Positions 49,771 to 58,095 of a stretch of 63,709 bases of DNA are shown one piece after another (positions within the stretch are counted from its first letter, which is position 1; the number at the start of each line of letters is the position of its first letter). Location: the NCBI GenBank assembly GCA_050290785.1, contig JBNKIR010000044.1, positions 1 to 63,709 of the forward strand, written 5' to 3'. This stretch comes from JAAGZL01 sp050290785. GTDB lineage: Bacteria > Pseudomonadota > Gammaproteobacteria > Chromatiales > Chromatiaceae. Made by a program: the position numbers and the translations under genes. Below the pieces are notes generated by a model, which saw only the letters and a program-made list of their open reading frames with translations, did not search any database and was not told the origin of the DNA.

Positions 49771-50023
49771 TACTCTCATAATGCTGGCAGCGGGATTTGC
49801 AGGGTTATCATTTCTACTTGCACTCTGGCGCTTTTTTACCGGTCCGTCTGCGCCTGATCGGGTGGTGGCATTCGATGTGCTGACCGTCCTTGCGGTGATT
49901 GGTATCACCATGGTCGCCTTGGTGGAGGAGCGACATATATATCTGGATGTAGCGCTGGTCTACGCCTTACTCTCTTTCCTCGGTGTCATAGCCGTGGCGC
50001 GCTATCTGGAACGGGGGCTATGA
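49763..50023 (+). CDS. mrpF: Mrp antiporter subunit F-like (MnhF/MrpF)
   Basis: The 86-residue, three-helix protein has FTGPSAPDRVVAFDVLT, the MrpF core. ATG 49763 (MVDTLIML) lies within the end of mrpE and avoids four extra residues of an earlier ATG. It belongs to the ion-translocating module. Confidence 0.92.
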   Translation: MVDTLIMLAAGFAGLSFLLALWRFFTGPSAPDRVVAFDVLTVLAVIGITMVALVEERHIYLDVALVYALLSFLGVIAVARYLERGL

Positions 50024-50370
50024 TGTTCGCTGACACATCTCTAAACATTATCGGCGCACTTTTACTGTTGTCCGGAGCCGTCTTCCTGTTCCTGGGTGGC
50101 CTGGGACTGGTGCGCATGCCGGATGTGTTCAACCGGATCCAGGCAGGCACCAAGACCACTACCCTGGGCACGCTGTTGACCCTGGTTGGCATCGCGTGTA
50201 TGCGTCCTGAATGGGGACTTAAGCTTCTGTTGATAGGCCTTTTCATCCTCTCCACAAACCCGTTGTCTTCACAGGTATTGGCACGTGCGGCACATCGCAT
50301 CGGGACAGAGAAATCCGACCTGACCGTTGTGGATCGTCTGGAGGAAGATATGGGAGGACCACCCAAATGA
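50020..50370 (+). CDS. mrpG: Mrp antiporter subunit G-like (MnhG/MrpG)
   Basis: The 116-residue, three-helix subunit has GLVRMPDVFNRIQAGTKTTT, the MrpG signature. It overlaps the flanking genes by 4 bp on each side. Confidence 0.92.
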   Translation: MMFADTSLNIIGALLLLSGAVFLFLGGLGLVRMPDVFNRIQAGTKTTTLGTLLTLVGIACMRPEWGLKLLLIGLFILSTNPLSSQVLARAAHRIGTEKSDLTVVDRLEEDMGGPPK

Positions 50371-50645
50371 TCGGCCTAACCGACATCATGGCCCTGTTAC
50401 TGGCCATATCCACGATAGTGGTTGCCCTGGTGGCAATCCGTACCAAGGAGCTGCCGGTCGCTATCCTGTCAGCAGGTTTGGTCGGGCTCTTCGCATCGGT
50501 GATGTTCATCATCCTGGCGGCACCTGATGTTGCAATGACCCAGGCCGCTATTGGCAGCGGCCTTACCACATTCCTGTTCTTCTTTGTGCTGGGCCGCGTG
50601 CGCGGCATGCATAAAAGTGACAACAAGGAGAACGGATTTGATTAA
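50367..50645 (+). CDS. DUF4040/MbhD-like subunit
   Basis: A 92-residue three-helix protein with LAAPDVAMTQAAIGSGLTT, corresponding to MbhD of archaeal complexes or the C-terminal part of MrpA in which the DUF4040 domain is fused. Here it is a separate gene as in Mbh/Mbx. It overlaps both neighbours. Confidence 0.88.
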   Translation: MIGLTDIMALLLAISTIVVALVAIRTKELPVAILSAGLVGLFASVMFIILAAPDVAMTQAAIGSGLTTFLFFFVLGRVRGMHKSDNKENGFD

Positions 50646-51336
50646 GCGCTTCGTAGCCCTGATGCTGGTACTGACACTAGGTGCTGTCTTTTGGCAGCTG
50701 CTCTCCGGCTACATGCCGGAAATAGAACTTAACCTCTCTGGGCGCTATTACGCAGATCACGCAGCTACGGACCTGGGCGCAGCAAACATCGTCACCGCTA
50801 TCATCGTCACCTATCGCGGTCTGGATACTTTAGGCGAGGTCACAGTGCTGTTCCTCTCCGCCGCCGTGGTCGGTCTGGTCCTGGCCAACGGACGCCAACG
50901 TGACAAAGGGACACACCACCTCACTCCAGTGGGAGAACTTCTTACCACCGGCACCAGACTGTTGATACCTATTATCATGCTGATCGGTGTATATATCTTC
51001 GTCAACGGCCACCTGACACCGGGAGGCGGTTTCCAGGGCGGCGCAGTTATAGCCTCCGGCATGCTGCTGACTCTGCTGGCCAATCCAGTCAGACATTTCA
51101 GTCATAGCCTGATCGCCACAGTGGAATCCATAACCGGTCTCTTCTATGTGGGCATTGGTGTGCTGGGGCTGTTCCTGGCCGGTGGTTTTCTCGACAACCG
51201 CATATTCCCTCTGGGTGAATTCGGTCATCTGTTCTCAGCTGGAGCCATCCCCATTATCTATTCACTGATCGGCCTTAAGGTCGGAGCCGAGTTCTCATCC
51301 ATGCTGGCCAATTTCTCGGAGACGGAAGAACTATGA
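50638..51336 (+). CDS. MbhE-MnhB fusion subunit
   Basis: The 232-residue protein starts at TTG 50638 (AAGGAG at 7 nt). Residues 1-85 resemble MbhE (DLGAANIVTAIIVTYRGLDT, then LGEVTVLF). Residues about 95-230 are MnhB/MbhF (GHLTPGGGFQGGAVIASG). In archaea these are usually two genes, mbhE and mbhF, so a fusion here is plausible. It overlaps mrpC by 4 bp. Confidence 0.88.
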   Translation: MIKRFVALMLVLTLGAVFWQLLSGYMPEIELNLSGRYYADHAATDLGAANIVTAIIVTYRGLDTLGEVTVLFLSAAVVGLVLANGRQRDKGTHHLTPVGELLTTGTRLLIPIIMLIGVYIFVNGHLTPGGGFQGGAVIASGMLLTLLANPVRHFSHSLIATVESITGLFYVGIGVLGLFLAGGFLDNRIFPLGEFGHLFSAGAIPIIYSLIGLKVGAEFSSMLANFSETEEL

Positions 51337-51692
51337 TCTCGCAGATTGCCACAGCAACCGGTTTCACTCTGATCCTGATCGGACTTTACGGGGTACTTAC
51401 CAACCGCAACCTTATGCGCATGATCGTATCCTTCACCATCGCCGAGGCCGGCGTGCATATCGTTATTGTTGCGTTAGGTTATATGGCCGGACGTACCGCA
51501 CCGATCATTGATGAAGCGGTACCGGCTGCCGATGCGGCTGCCCGTATCATCGATCCTCTGCCCCAGGCCCTGGTGCTCACCGCCATCGTCATCGGCGTGG
51601 GTATCACGGCGCTGATGCTGGCCTACGCCTACAAGCTATATGAGAAAAAGCGTTCACTGGATATAGCCAAATTTACGGAGCTAAAATGGTAA
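51333..51692 (+). CDS. mrpC: Mrp antiporter subunit C/NuoK-like
   Basis: The 119-residue, three-helix subunit has NLMRMIVSFTIAEAGVHI and PLPQALVLTAIVIGVGI, the MrpC/NuoK signature with conserved membrane glutamate. It links the antiporter and redox modules in the Complex I superfamily. Confidence 0.92.
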   Translation: MISQIATATGFTLILIGLYGVLTNRNLMRMIVSFTIAEAGVHIVIVALGYMAGRTAPIIDEAVPAADAAARIIDPLPQALVLTAIVIGVGITALMLAYAYKLYEKKRSLDIAKFTELKW

Positions 51693-54600
51693 GCGCTATC
51701 TACATTATTGCGACAGCACTTGCCACCGCCTTTCTGCTGGGACTGCTTAAGGATGAGTGGCGCAACGCGGGATATGCGCTTACCCTGTCCGCACTCGGAT
51801 ACATGACCTGGATCGCAGCAAAGTGGCTGCTGGCCTTTGCCGTAGGGGGAGCGGAACCGGTACAGATCCTCACCGCCGGTGCACCACCACCATTCGCCAT
51901 CAATCTGCGTATGGGACTGACAGAGTCGGCATTGACACTGATCGTCTGCGCCACGGGGCTTCTTTCGACCTTGTCTCTGCGCGCTACCCTGCTGCGCCTG
52001 GGACGGCGCTCTATGGTGGTGTTGTTAGTAGCGGTCATGGCCTACTGCGGTATCATCCTTACCCGCGATATATTTAATCTATTCGTCTTTATAGAGCTGG
52101 CGGCCATCGCTACCGGCGGACTAATCCTGCTATCAGACGACGAACGTGCCCTGTCGGCCGGTTTTAAATATTTGATAATTTCACAAGTGATCAGCATCCT
52201 GCTGCTGATCGGCATCATCTTCGCCTACCATGCCACCGGGTCGCTCAACATCGACGACATGGCAAAGGCATCGCTTGGTCTACTCTCCAACGGCACCATC
52301 ATCTTCTTTCTGATGTTTATCGCACTTGTCGCCGAACTGAAACCGGTGCCGGCCAACGGCTGGGCCCTGGACATCTATGAATCTGCCCATCCGGCCTACT
52401 CTGCCCTGTTCTCGGCGGCAGGGGCAGCAGCGGCGCTCTATGCCGTAGGCAAACTGCTGATGATCGGTGGCACCACCTGGCTACCGGTAGCCACCGGCAT
52501 CGGTATCGTCAGTTTTGTTGTCGGAAATCTGCTGGCCCTGCCCCAGCGCAATGATCGTCGCCTGCTTGGTTACTCATCGGTGGCTCAGACCGGACTCATC
52601 CTGGTGGCTATTGGCCAGATGGATGTTCTGGGTAACCTTACCGGCTTCGTCGCCCTGGGCCTGCTAGTCTCTCATGCCGTAGCCAAGGCCGGACTATACT
52701 GGCTATCCGCTGCGATCGCAGAGAGGGAACTGACAGCCTGGACAGTACTGCGTAAACATCCGCTGCTACTGTTCTCCTTTGCCAGCCTCATCTGCCTGTT
52801 GCTCGGACTGCCTCCCTTCCCTGGTTTCTATGCCAAATGGGAATTTGTCCATGTGCTGGCCGCCGATGGTCGTATCGGACTGCTGGGCATGATCCTGTTC
52901 GGTGCACTGATCGAGGCCGCCTATCTCTTCCGCTGGTTTGGTTACATAGTCAAACGCGATAAACCAGACACCGAGATATCCACCGAGCCAGGCGGACTGA
53001 GTGCAGTCGCCATTGCCGTGCTCATCGGCTGGGGACTGGGCTACCTGTGGGGAGAGCTGTCTGGACGCGACAACCTGCTGACCATGCTGCCACTAATGTT
53101 CGCCCTCCTTTTCCTACTACTGGAGTGGCTGTCGGCCTGGAGCAAAAATGCCATCGCCATCGCCTGCATGGCCGGATATTTTGTCGTCACCTGGGATGAC
53201 TTCGATCCCCTGCGCCTGATCTTCGCCGTCATCTTCCTGGCCGGAGGCGCGATAACACTCCTGGCCAGCTTCGATGCTAAAGGCCGCCGCATCGGCTTCT
53301 ATCCATCGGCCATGCTGATGTACGCCGGCATGACCATGCTGATCCAGGCCAGTGATACATTTAACTTCTTTGCCGCATGGGAGATCCTGACCATCGGCTC
53401 ATATTTCCTGATCCTGCGCGGCAAGCACTCAGAGCCCCATGCCCTCTCCTATCTGGTGTTTTCCCTTGGCGGCGCCTTCCTGATCCTGGCCGGCTTCGCC
53501 CTGGCCGCACAGGGCGCACCGCAGATCGGGCTTGAGGCACTCAAGGATCTGACAGCGCCACTGGCCCCCTGGGTCTTCCTGCTACTGGCCATCGGCTTCA
53601 TGACCAAGACCGCAGCCATCGGCCTGCATATCTGGCTTCCCGGGGCACATGCCGAGGCCGAGACCGATGTCTCTCCCATGGTCTCCGGCATCCTGCTCAA
53701 GGCCGGCCTGTTCGGTCTATTCCTCCTGTTTATGCACATGGGCAAACAACAACTCTACGGAGTCGAACTGACCCACGCTATTCTTTGGATCGGGGCACTC
53801 ACCGCCTTCCTGGGCAACCTGATGGCCATCTTCCAGGAGGACGCCAAACGCCTGCTGGCCTACTCCTCCATCGGACAGATGGGATACGCCCTGTTCGGTC
53901 TGGCCATGATGAACCACCTGGGCTGGCTCATGGCGCTGATGTTCGTCGTCAACCACTATATTTATAAATCTATGCTGTTCCTCTCGGTGGGCGGCATCGC
54001 CAAGCGCACCGGGACCCGCGCCATGTACCGCATGGGTGGACTTATCTCTCTGATGCCACTCTCCTTCATCGCCGTGCTGATCGGTATCATCGCCATGTCC
54101 GGTGTGCCGCCTCTGTCCGGATTCGGAGGACGTTGGATCTTCTACAACGCCATCCTGGATGCGGAATACCGGCTGCCCATGATCATCCTGTTTTTTTCCG
54201 GTCCCATCGCGTTCCTCTATCTGTTCCGGTTGATCCACACCATCTTCCTCGGCCAGCTGAAGGATGAACACAGAAAATTGAAGGAGGCCCCGTTCTGGGT
54301 GGTGTTGCCACAGATGATCTATGTGCTGCTGCTGCTTGGGTTCGCCGTGGTACCGGGGCTGGCCCTGCGCCGTGTTGATGAATACATGAACGGCTTCTTC
54401 CCTGAGGGGGGACTGAGCTGGGAAGGTGTTCACATCAGCAGCAACTACGGTTACTGGGAGCCGGTCTCAATCATGATAATCATAGGCTGTATCTTTATGT
54501 CCCTGTTCCTATGGCTGCTGTTCGTCAACCGACGTGCCCAGAAGGTCAAGCAGTTCAATATAGTCTATGCCGCCGAGCGTCCCTACCGCCCGGAAACCAC

Positions 54601-54817
54601 CCACTTTGCCTGGAACTTCTTTGCACCTTACCGCAAGGCATTGGGGTTCCTGGTGCAGCCATACGTCACCCGTTTCTGGGATGGCGTCACAGACATCCTG
54701 CACAGCACAGCGGACCTGGCGCGACGCTTCTACACCGGTAACGGCCAGACCTATGCGGTGCAGTTTCTGGCATTCGTCCTTGTCGTCTATCTGCTGAGTA
54801 CCGGGGGTATGTCGTGA
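51686..54817 (+). CDS. Fused double antiporter subunit (two MrpD/NuoL/M-like halves)
   Basis: At 1043 residues this is about twice a normal MrpD. Half 1 (about 1-440) has membrane Glu in FVFIELAAIATGG and Lys in AELKPVPANGW; the usual WLPDAHP loop is changed to ALDIYESAHPAY. Half 2 (about 500-1000) has FFAAWEILTIGSYF, MTKTAAIGLHIWLPGAHAEA and SVSPM-like DVSPMVSGILLKAG, the canonical set. Archaeal Mbx has the two antiporter subunits H and H' as separate genes; here they are joined. Each half should form one ion channel. Confidence 0.9.
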   Translation: MVSAIYIIATALATAFLLGLLKDEWRNAGYALTLSALGYMTWIAAKWLLAFAVGGAEPVQILTAGAPPPFAINLRMGLTESALTLIVCATGLLSTLSLRATLLRLGRRSMVVLLVAVMAYCGIILTRDIFNLFVFIELAAIATGGLILLSDDERALSAGFKYLIISQVISILLLIGIIFAYHATGSLNIDDMAKASLGLLSNGTIIFFLMFIALVAELKPVPANGWALDIYESAHPAYSALFSAAGAAAALYAVGKLLMIGGTTWLPVATGIGIVSFVVGNLLALPQRNDRRLLGYSSVAQTGLILVAIGQMDVLGNLTGFVALGLLVSHAVAKAGLYWLSAAIAERELTAWTVLRKHPLLLFSFASLICLLLGLPPFPGFYAKWEFVHVLAADGRIGLLGMILFGALIEAAYLFRWFGYIVKRDKPDTEISTEPGGLSAVAIAVLIGWGLGYLWGELSGRDNLLTMLPLMFALLFLLLEWLSAWSKNAIAIACMAGYFVVTWDDFDPLRLIFAVIFLAGGAITLLASFDAKGRRIGFYPSAMLMYAGMTMLIQASDTFNFFAAWEILTIGSYFLILRGKHSEPHALSYLVFSLGGAFLILAGFALAAQGAPQIGLEALKDLTAPLAPWVFLLLAIGFMTKTAAIGLHIWLPGAHAEAETDVSPMVSGILLKAGLFGLFLLFMHMGKQQLYGVELTHAILWIGALTAFLGNLMAIFQEDAKRLLAYSSIGQMGYALFGLAMMNHLGWLMALMFVVNHYIYKSMLFLSVGGIAKRTGTRAMYRMGGLISLMPLSFIAVLIGIIAMSGVPPLSGFGGRWIFYNAILDAEYRLPMIILFFSGPIAFLYLFRLIHTIFLGQLKDEHRKLKEAPFWVVLPQMIYVLLLLGFAVVPGLALRRVDEYMNGFFPEGGLSWEGVHISSNYGYWEPVSIMIIIGCIFMSLFLWLLFVNRRAQKVKQFNIVYAAERPYRPETTHFAWNFFAPYRKALGFLVQPYVTRFWDGVTDILHSTADLARRFYTGNGQTYAVQFLAFVLVVYLLSTGGMS

Positions 54818-55719
54818 GCTTCGATTGGATGAAGATACCCCACGCCCTGCTGACGCTGTTCATCGTCGTCAACTTCGGCTTTCTGCAGAATGCCCTGATC
54901 CAGAAGATAGCTGCCCGTGTGGGACGGCGGCATGGTATCCCGGTATGGCAGAACTATCTGGATATGTTTAAAAACTACGGCCTGCGCACCTCCGTCACCC
55001 ACGGCGTCATGTTCTACCTGGGTCCGGTATTCCGGCTCTCCGGCGGTGTAGGCCTCCTGCTGTTCGTGCCCACCATCTACGGCTCCGAGATGTTTTCCAA
55101 CTTCTCATTCGCCGGTGATCTGATCCTGGCCCTCTATTTCGTATTCTTCGGCACCCTGGGAATGGCCCTGGGCGCAGGCGAGAGCGGCCACCCCTACTCC
55201 GCCATCGGCATCACCCGCGGCCTGTCACAGGTTACCGCGGCCGAACTACCCTTCGCCCTGGCGGTGTTCTCGGTGGCCTTACAGTATCAGACACTTTCCA
55301 TCACTGACATCGTGGCCGCCCAGCAGGGCAGCGTGTTGAACTGGACCCTGTTCACCAATCCACTGGCGGTGGCCGCGGCCATGCTCTCCTTTCTCGGTTC
55401 CATGATGCGCCCGCCCTTCGACGTGGTGCTGGCGCCGCAGGAGATACCCATCGGACCGCCCACTGAATATCACTCATCTTACCTGGCCCTGATGCAGACC
55501 AATCGTGCGATCTTCCCCATCGCCAAGATCGTCATCTATATGGCCCTGTTCTTCGGTGGCGCAGCGAGCTGGCCGATATTTTTCCTCAAGGTGTTCCTGA
55601 TCTATCTGTGGTCGGCCTTCGTCGGCGTGGTGTTTCCCCGCTTCCGGGTGGAGCAGTCGATCCGCTGGTTCCTGATCTGGGCAACGCCCCTGGGCGTATT
55701 ATCGATTATGGTGGTGTAA
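54814..55719 (+). CDS. NuoH/MbxM-like membrane subunit
   Basis: The 301-residue protein starts at GTG, overlapping the antiporter by 4 bp. It has AGESGHPYSAIGITRGLSQV and TAAELPFAL, the conserved charged segment that links electron transfer to ion movement in NuoH and group 4 hydrogenases. About eight helices. In Mbx-like operons the NuoH equivalent (M) precedes J, K and L, as it does here. Confidence 0.92.
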   Translation: MSFDWMKIPHALLTLFIVVNFGFLQNALIQKIAARVGRRHGIPVWQNYLDMFKNYGLRTSVTHGVMFYLGPVFRLSGGVGLLLFVPTIYGSEMFSNFSFAGDLILALYFVFFGTLGMALGAGESGHPYSAIGITRGLSQVTAAELPFALAVFSVALQYQTLSITDIVAAQQGSVLNWTLFTNPLAVAAAMLSFLGSMMRPPFDVVLAPQEIPIGPPTEYHSSYLALMQTNRAIFPIAKIVIYMALFFGGAASWPIFFLKVFLIYLWSAFVGVVFPRFRVEQSIRWFLIWATPLGVLSIMVV

Positions 55720-55726
55720 GCAAATT

Positions 55727-56368
55727 ATGAAACCGGAACTGGAAAAACGCATAGTCAGGGGCCCGGACGGTCAGGAGTTCGAAGTAGATCCCCTGCGCGA
55801 TTACTACTGCGAGGCAGCCCCTACCGTCATGCCTCCAGCATACAGCAGGATCGTGGAGAGCTTCTTTAACTGGGCGCGTGCAGAATCACTGTGGATACTC
55901 GGATTCGGCACCGGCTGCGGCGCCATCGAGATGCGCCCGCTGATGACGCCACGTTTCGATGCCTACCGCTATGGCGTACAGTGGCGCCCCACCCCACGCC
56001 AGTCCAATCTGTTTATCATCTCCGGCTATCTTTCCACCAAGACCCTGAAACGCGCCATCCGTTCCTATGAACAGATGCAGAACCCCAAGTACGTAATCGG
56101 ACTGGGTTCCTGCACCCTCAATGGCGGCATGTACTGGGACTCATACAATACGATCAAGTGCCTGGACAACTACCTGCCGGTTGATCTCTACATAGCTGGC
56201 TGCATGCCTCGGCCGGAGGCGTTGCTGGCCGGATTCGAGGAGATGAAAAAGATCATCCGCGCCGGTAAGGCCGAAGGTGCAAACAAGTATGCGGAGAACT
56301 TCGACTGGTATAAGACCAACCAGAAGAAGGTGATTCATGACTGGGATATGCCCGACTACAACTGGTGA
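55727..56368 (+). CDS. NuoB/MbxJ-like iron-sulfur subunit, three-cysteine cluster site
   Basis: A 213-residue peripheral subunit with the motifs GFGTGCGAIEM, GLGSCTLNGG and AGCMPRPE. Complex I has CC in the first motif and group 4 hydrogenases CxxC; here the second cysteine is glycine, so the cluster next to the active site has only three protein cysteines. Extra cysteines at DYYCEA and TIKCLD may not be ligands. This matters for which substrate is reduced. It follows the NuoH-like gene by 7 bp. Confidence 0.92.
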   Translation: MKPELEKRIVRGPDGQEFEVDPLRDYYCEAAPTVMPPAYSRIVESFFNWARAESLWILGFGTGCGAIEMRPLMTPRFDAYRYGVQWRPTPRQSNLFIISGYLSTKTLKRAIRSYEQMQNPKYVIGLGSCTLNGGMYWDSYNTIKCLDNYLPVDLYIAGCMPRPEALLAGFEEMKKIIRAGKAEGANKYAENFDWYKTNQKKVIHDWDMPDYNW

Positions 56369-56372
56369 TGCC

Positions 56373-56918
56373 ATGAGTCTACGAGATCTATTCAACAGAA
56401 TAAAAGAAGAGCATCCGCTGGGGGAACTGACGGAACAGCGCCCTGACCTATGGTTCGTCACCGTACCGTCTGAACACCTGCGGCACCTGCTGGTGCAACT
56501 GCGTGATGATGCGGGATTTACCCACCTGGTGCTGCTCACCGCCGTGGACTGGATAGAAGATGGAAAATTTCAGCTCACCTACCTGCTCAGTAACCGTAAG
56601 GAGGCATGTGACCTGGGGATACGTGTCATGATCGATCGTCCTGAAGACGGGCTGGCCAGCATGGATACCATCCACGACCTGTGGCCAACGGCGGAGACCT
56701 ACCAGAGGGAACTGCGTGAGATGTTCGGCATCGACTTCCCTGGCAGCCCACGCGTCGATGAGGATTTCATCCTGGAGGGCTGGATCGACAAACCACCCTA
56801 CCGGCGCGATTTCGACACCAAGAGATTCGCCGAGGAGAATTTCGAACACCGTCCCGGACGGGAGACCCACGACCCGGAGCAGTACATGCAACAACAACTA
56901 TACCCGGACGGGAAATAA
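56373..56918 (+). CDS. NuoC/MbxK-like 30-kDa subunit
   Basis: The 181-residue protein has ETYQRELREMFGIDFPGSPR, the NuoC signature (R-E-x-x-D-x-FG-I). ATG 56373 lies 4 bp after the preceding stop. It bridges the NuoB- and NuoD-like subunits. Confidence 0.92.
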   Translation: MSLRDLFNRIKEEHPLGELTEQRPDLWFVTVPSEHLRHLLVQLRDDAGFTHLVLLTAVDWIEDGKFQLTYLLSNRKEACDLGIRVMIDRPEDGLASMDTIHDLWPTAETYQRELREMFGIDFPGSPRVDEDFILEGWIDKPPYRRDFDTKRFAEENFEHRPGRETHDPEQYMQQQLYPDGK

Positions 56919-56919
56919 C

Positions 56920-58095
56920 ATGAGCTATAGCCCCGACCGTAGTCAATATCCTGCGCAGAAGCCAGACGGCACCCTGGATATCGATCTTACCTCAGGTAAA
57001 TACCTGAAGCTGTGGCAAGGGCCGCAACACCCTGGCATCACCGGCAACATGTCCCTGGAGCTGACCGTTTGTGGCGATGAGGTGGTGGAGGGTCGTACCC
57101 ACGTCGGTTATCTACACCGCGGCTTTGAGAAACTGATGGAGAGAAGGACCTTTATCCAGGTCTTCCCTATCGTCTGCCGTGTATGTGTACCAGAGCCGGA
57201 CTTCAATGAATACTGCTACGCCGCCGCCATTGAGGAGTTGGCCGGCATCAAGATTCCGGAGCGCGCCAACTGGATCCGCACCCTGATCCTGGAGATGGGA
57301 CGCATCAATAGCTACATGATGTATCTGGGCGGCCAGGCCGGTGCCTTTGGCCTGGGTGTCATCGGCCAGTGGACCACCTACGTACGTGATCTGATGCTGG
57401 ACCGTTTCGAAGAGATGAGCGGAGCACGCATCTATCACATGTTCATCCTGCCTGGGGGTGTACGGGATGACCTGCCGGCAGGGTTTGCCGACCGCATGGA
57501 GGAGACCCTGTGCGAGATCGAACGCACCATGCAGGATGTGGAAGACGTGATGTTCCATAACGCCGTGTTCCAAAAGCGCGCCAGGGGGCTGGGCTATATC
57601 GATCCGTCACTCATGGAAAGTTACGGTGTAACCGGACCGAGCGCACGTGCCGGTGGTGTGGCCAAGGATGTACGCAAGGATCAGCCCTACCTGGTATATC
57701 CGGAACTTGATTTCGAGCCGGTGACCGGAACCGACTCCGACGCATTCGCCCGTGCCGATGTGCGCCGTCGCGACGTACTGGTATCCATAGACCTGATTCG
57801 TCAGATCCTGGCCAGGATGCCGCAGGCTGGTCCTGTGATGGCCAAGCTGCCCAATGTCCTGCACTGGAAGATCCCACATGGTGAGACCTATGTGCGTGGC
57901 GAGTGCTCACGTGGAGAGTATGGCTACTACGTGGTAACAGATGGCAGCGGTTATCCGCGCCGGATCAACGTACGGGGACCATCCTATACCCATGCCATGG
58001 CACTGTTGGAACGGTTGATCGTAAACGTGAACATCGCGGATGTAGCCGGACTGATGGTATCTCTGCACACCTATCCGCCGGAGATCGAACGATGA
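56920..58095 (+). CDS. NuoD/hydrogenase large subunit-like protein with one CxxC pair
   Basis: The 391-residue subunit has GPQHPGITGNMSLEL, GYLHRGFEKLME and TGPSARAGG as in NuoD and group 4 hydrogenases. The N-terminal CxxC (IVCRVC, Cys86 and Cys89), used for NiFe in hydrogenases and absent in NuoD, is present. The C-terminal DPCxxC is missing: the protein ends LMVSLHTYPPEIER. It therefore should not bind NiFe in the normal way. Start ATG 56920 follows the previous stop by 1 bp. It resembles the energy-converting hydrogenase-related (Ehr/Mbx) branch. Confidence 0.92.
   Translation: MSYSPDRSQYPAQKPDGTLDIDLTSGKYLKLWQGPQHPGITGNMSLELTVCGDEVVEGRTHVGYLHRGFEKLMERRTFIQVFPIVCRVCVPEPDFNEYCYAAAIEELAGIKIPERANWIRTLILEMGRINSYMMYLGGQAGAFGLGVIGQWTTYVRDLMLDRFEEMSGARIYHMFILPGGVRDDLPAGFADRMEETLCEIERTMQDVEDVMFHNAVFQKRARGLGYIDPSLMESYGVTGPSARAGGVAKDVRKDQPYLVYPELDFEPVTGTDSDAFARADVRRRDVLVSIDLIRQILARMPQAGPVMAKLPNVLHWKIPHGETYVRGECSRGEYGYYVVTDGSGYPRRINVRGPSYTHAMALLERLIVNVNIADVAGLMVSLHTYPPEIER

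Noticed and set aside
53717..54433. A 238-codon minus-strand frame rich in H, Q and E
   Set aside because: It lies opposite the second antiporter half; its composition is what the complement of membrane-protein codons gives.
56920..58095. Identification as a NiFe hydrogenase large subunit
   Set aside because: The C-terminal DPCxxC is absent, so the NiFe site cannot form in the known way.
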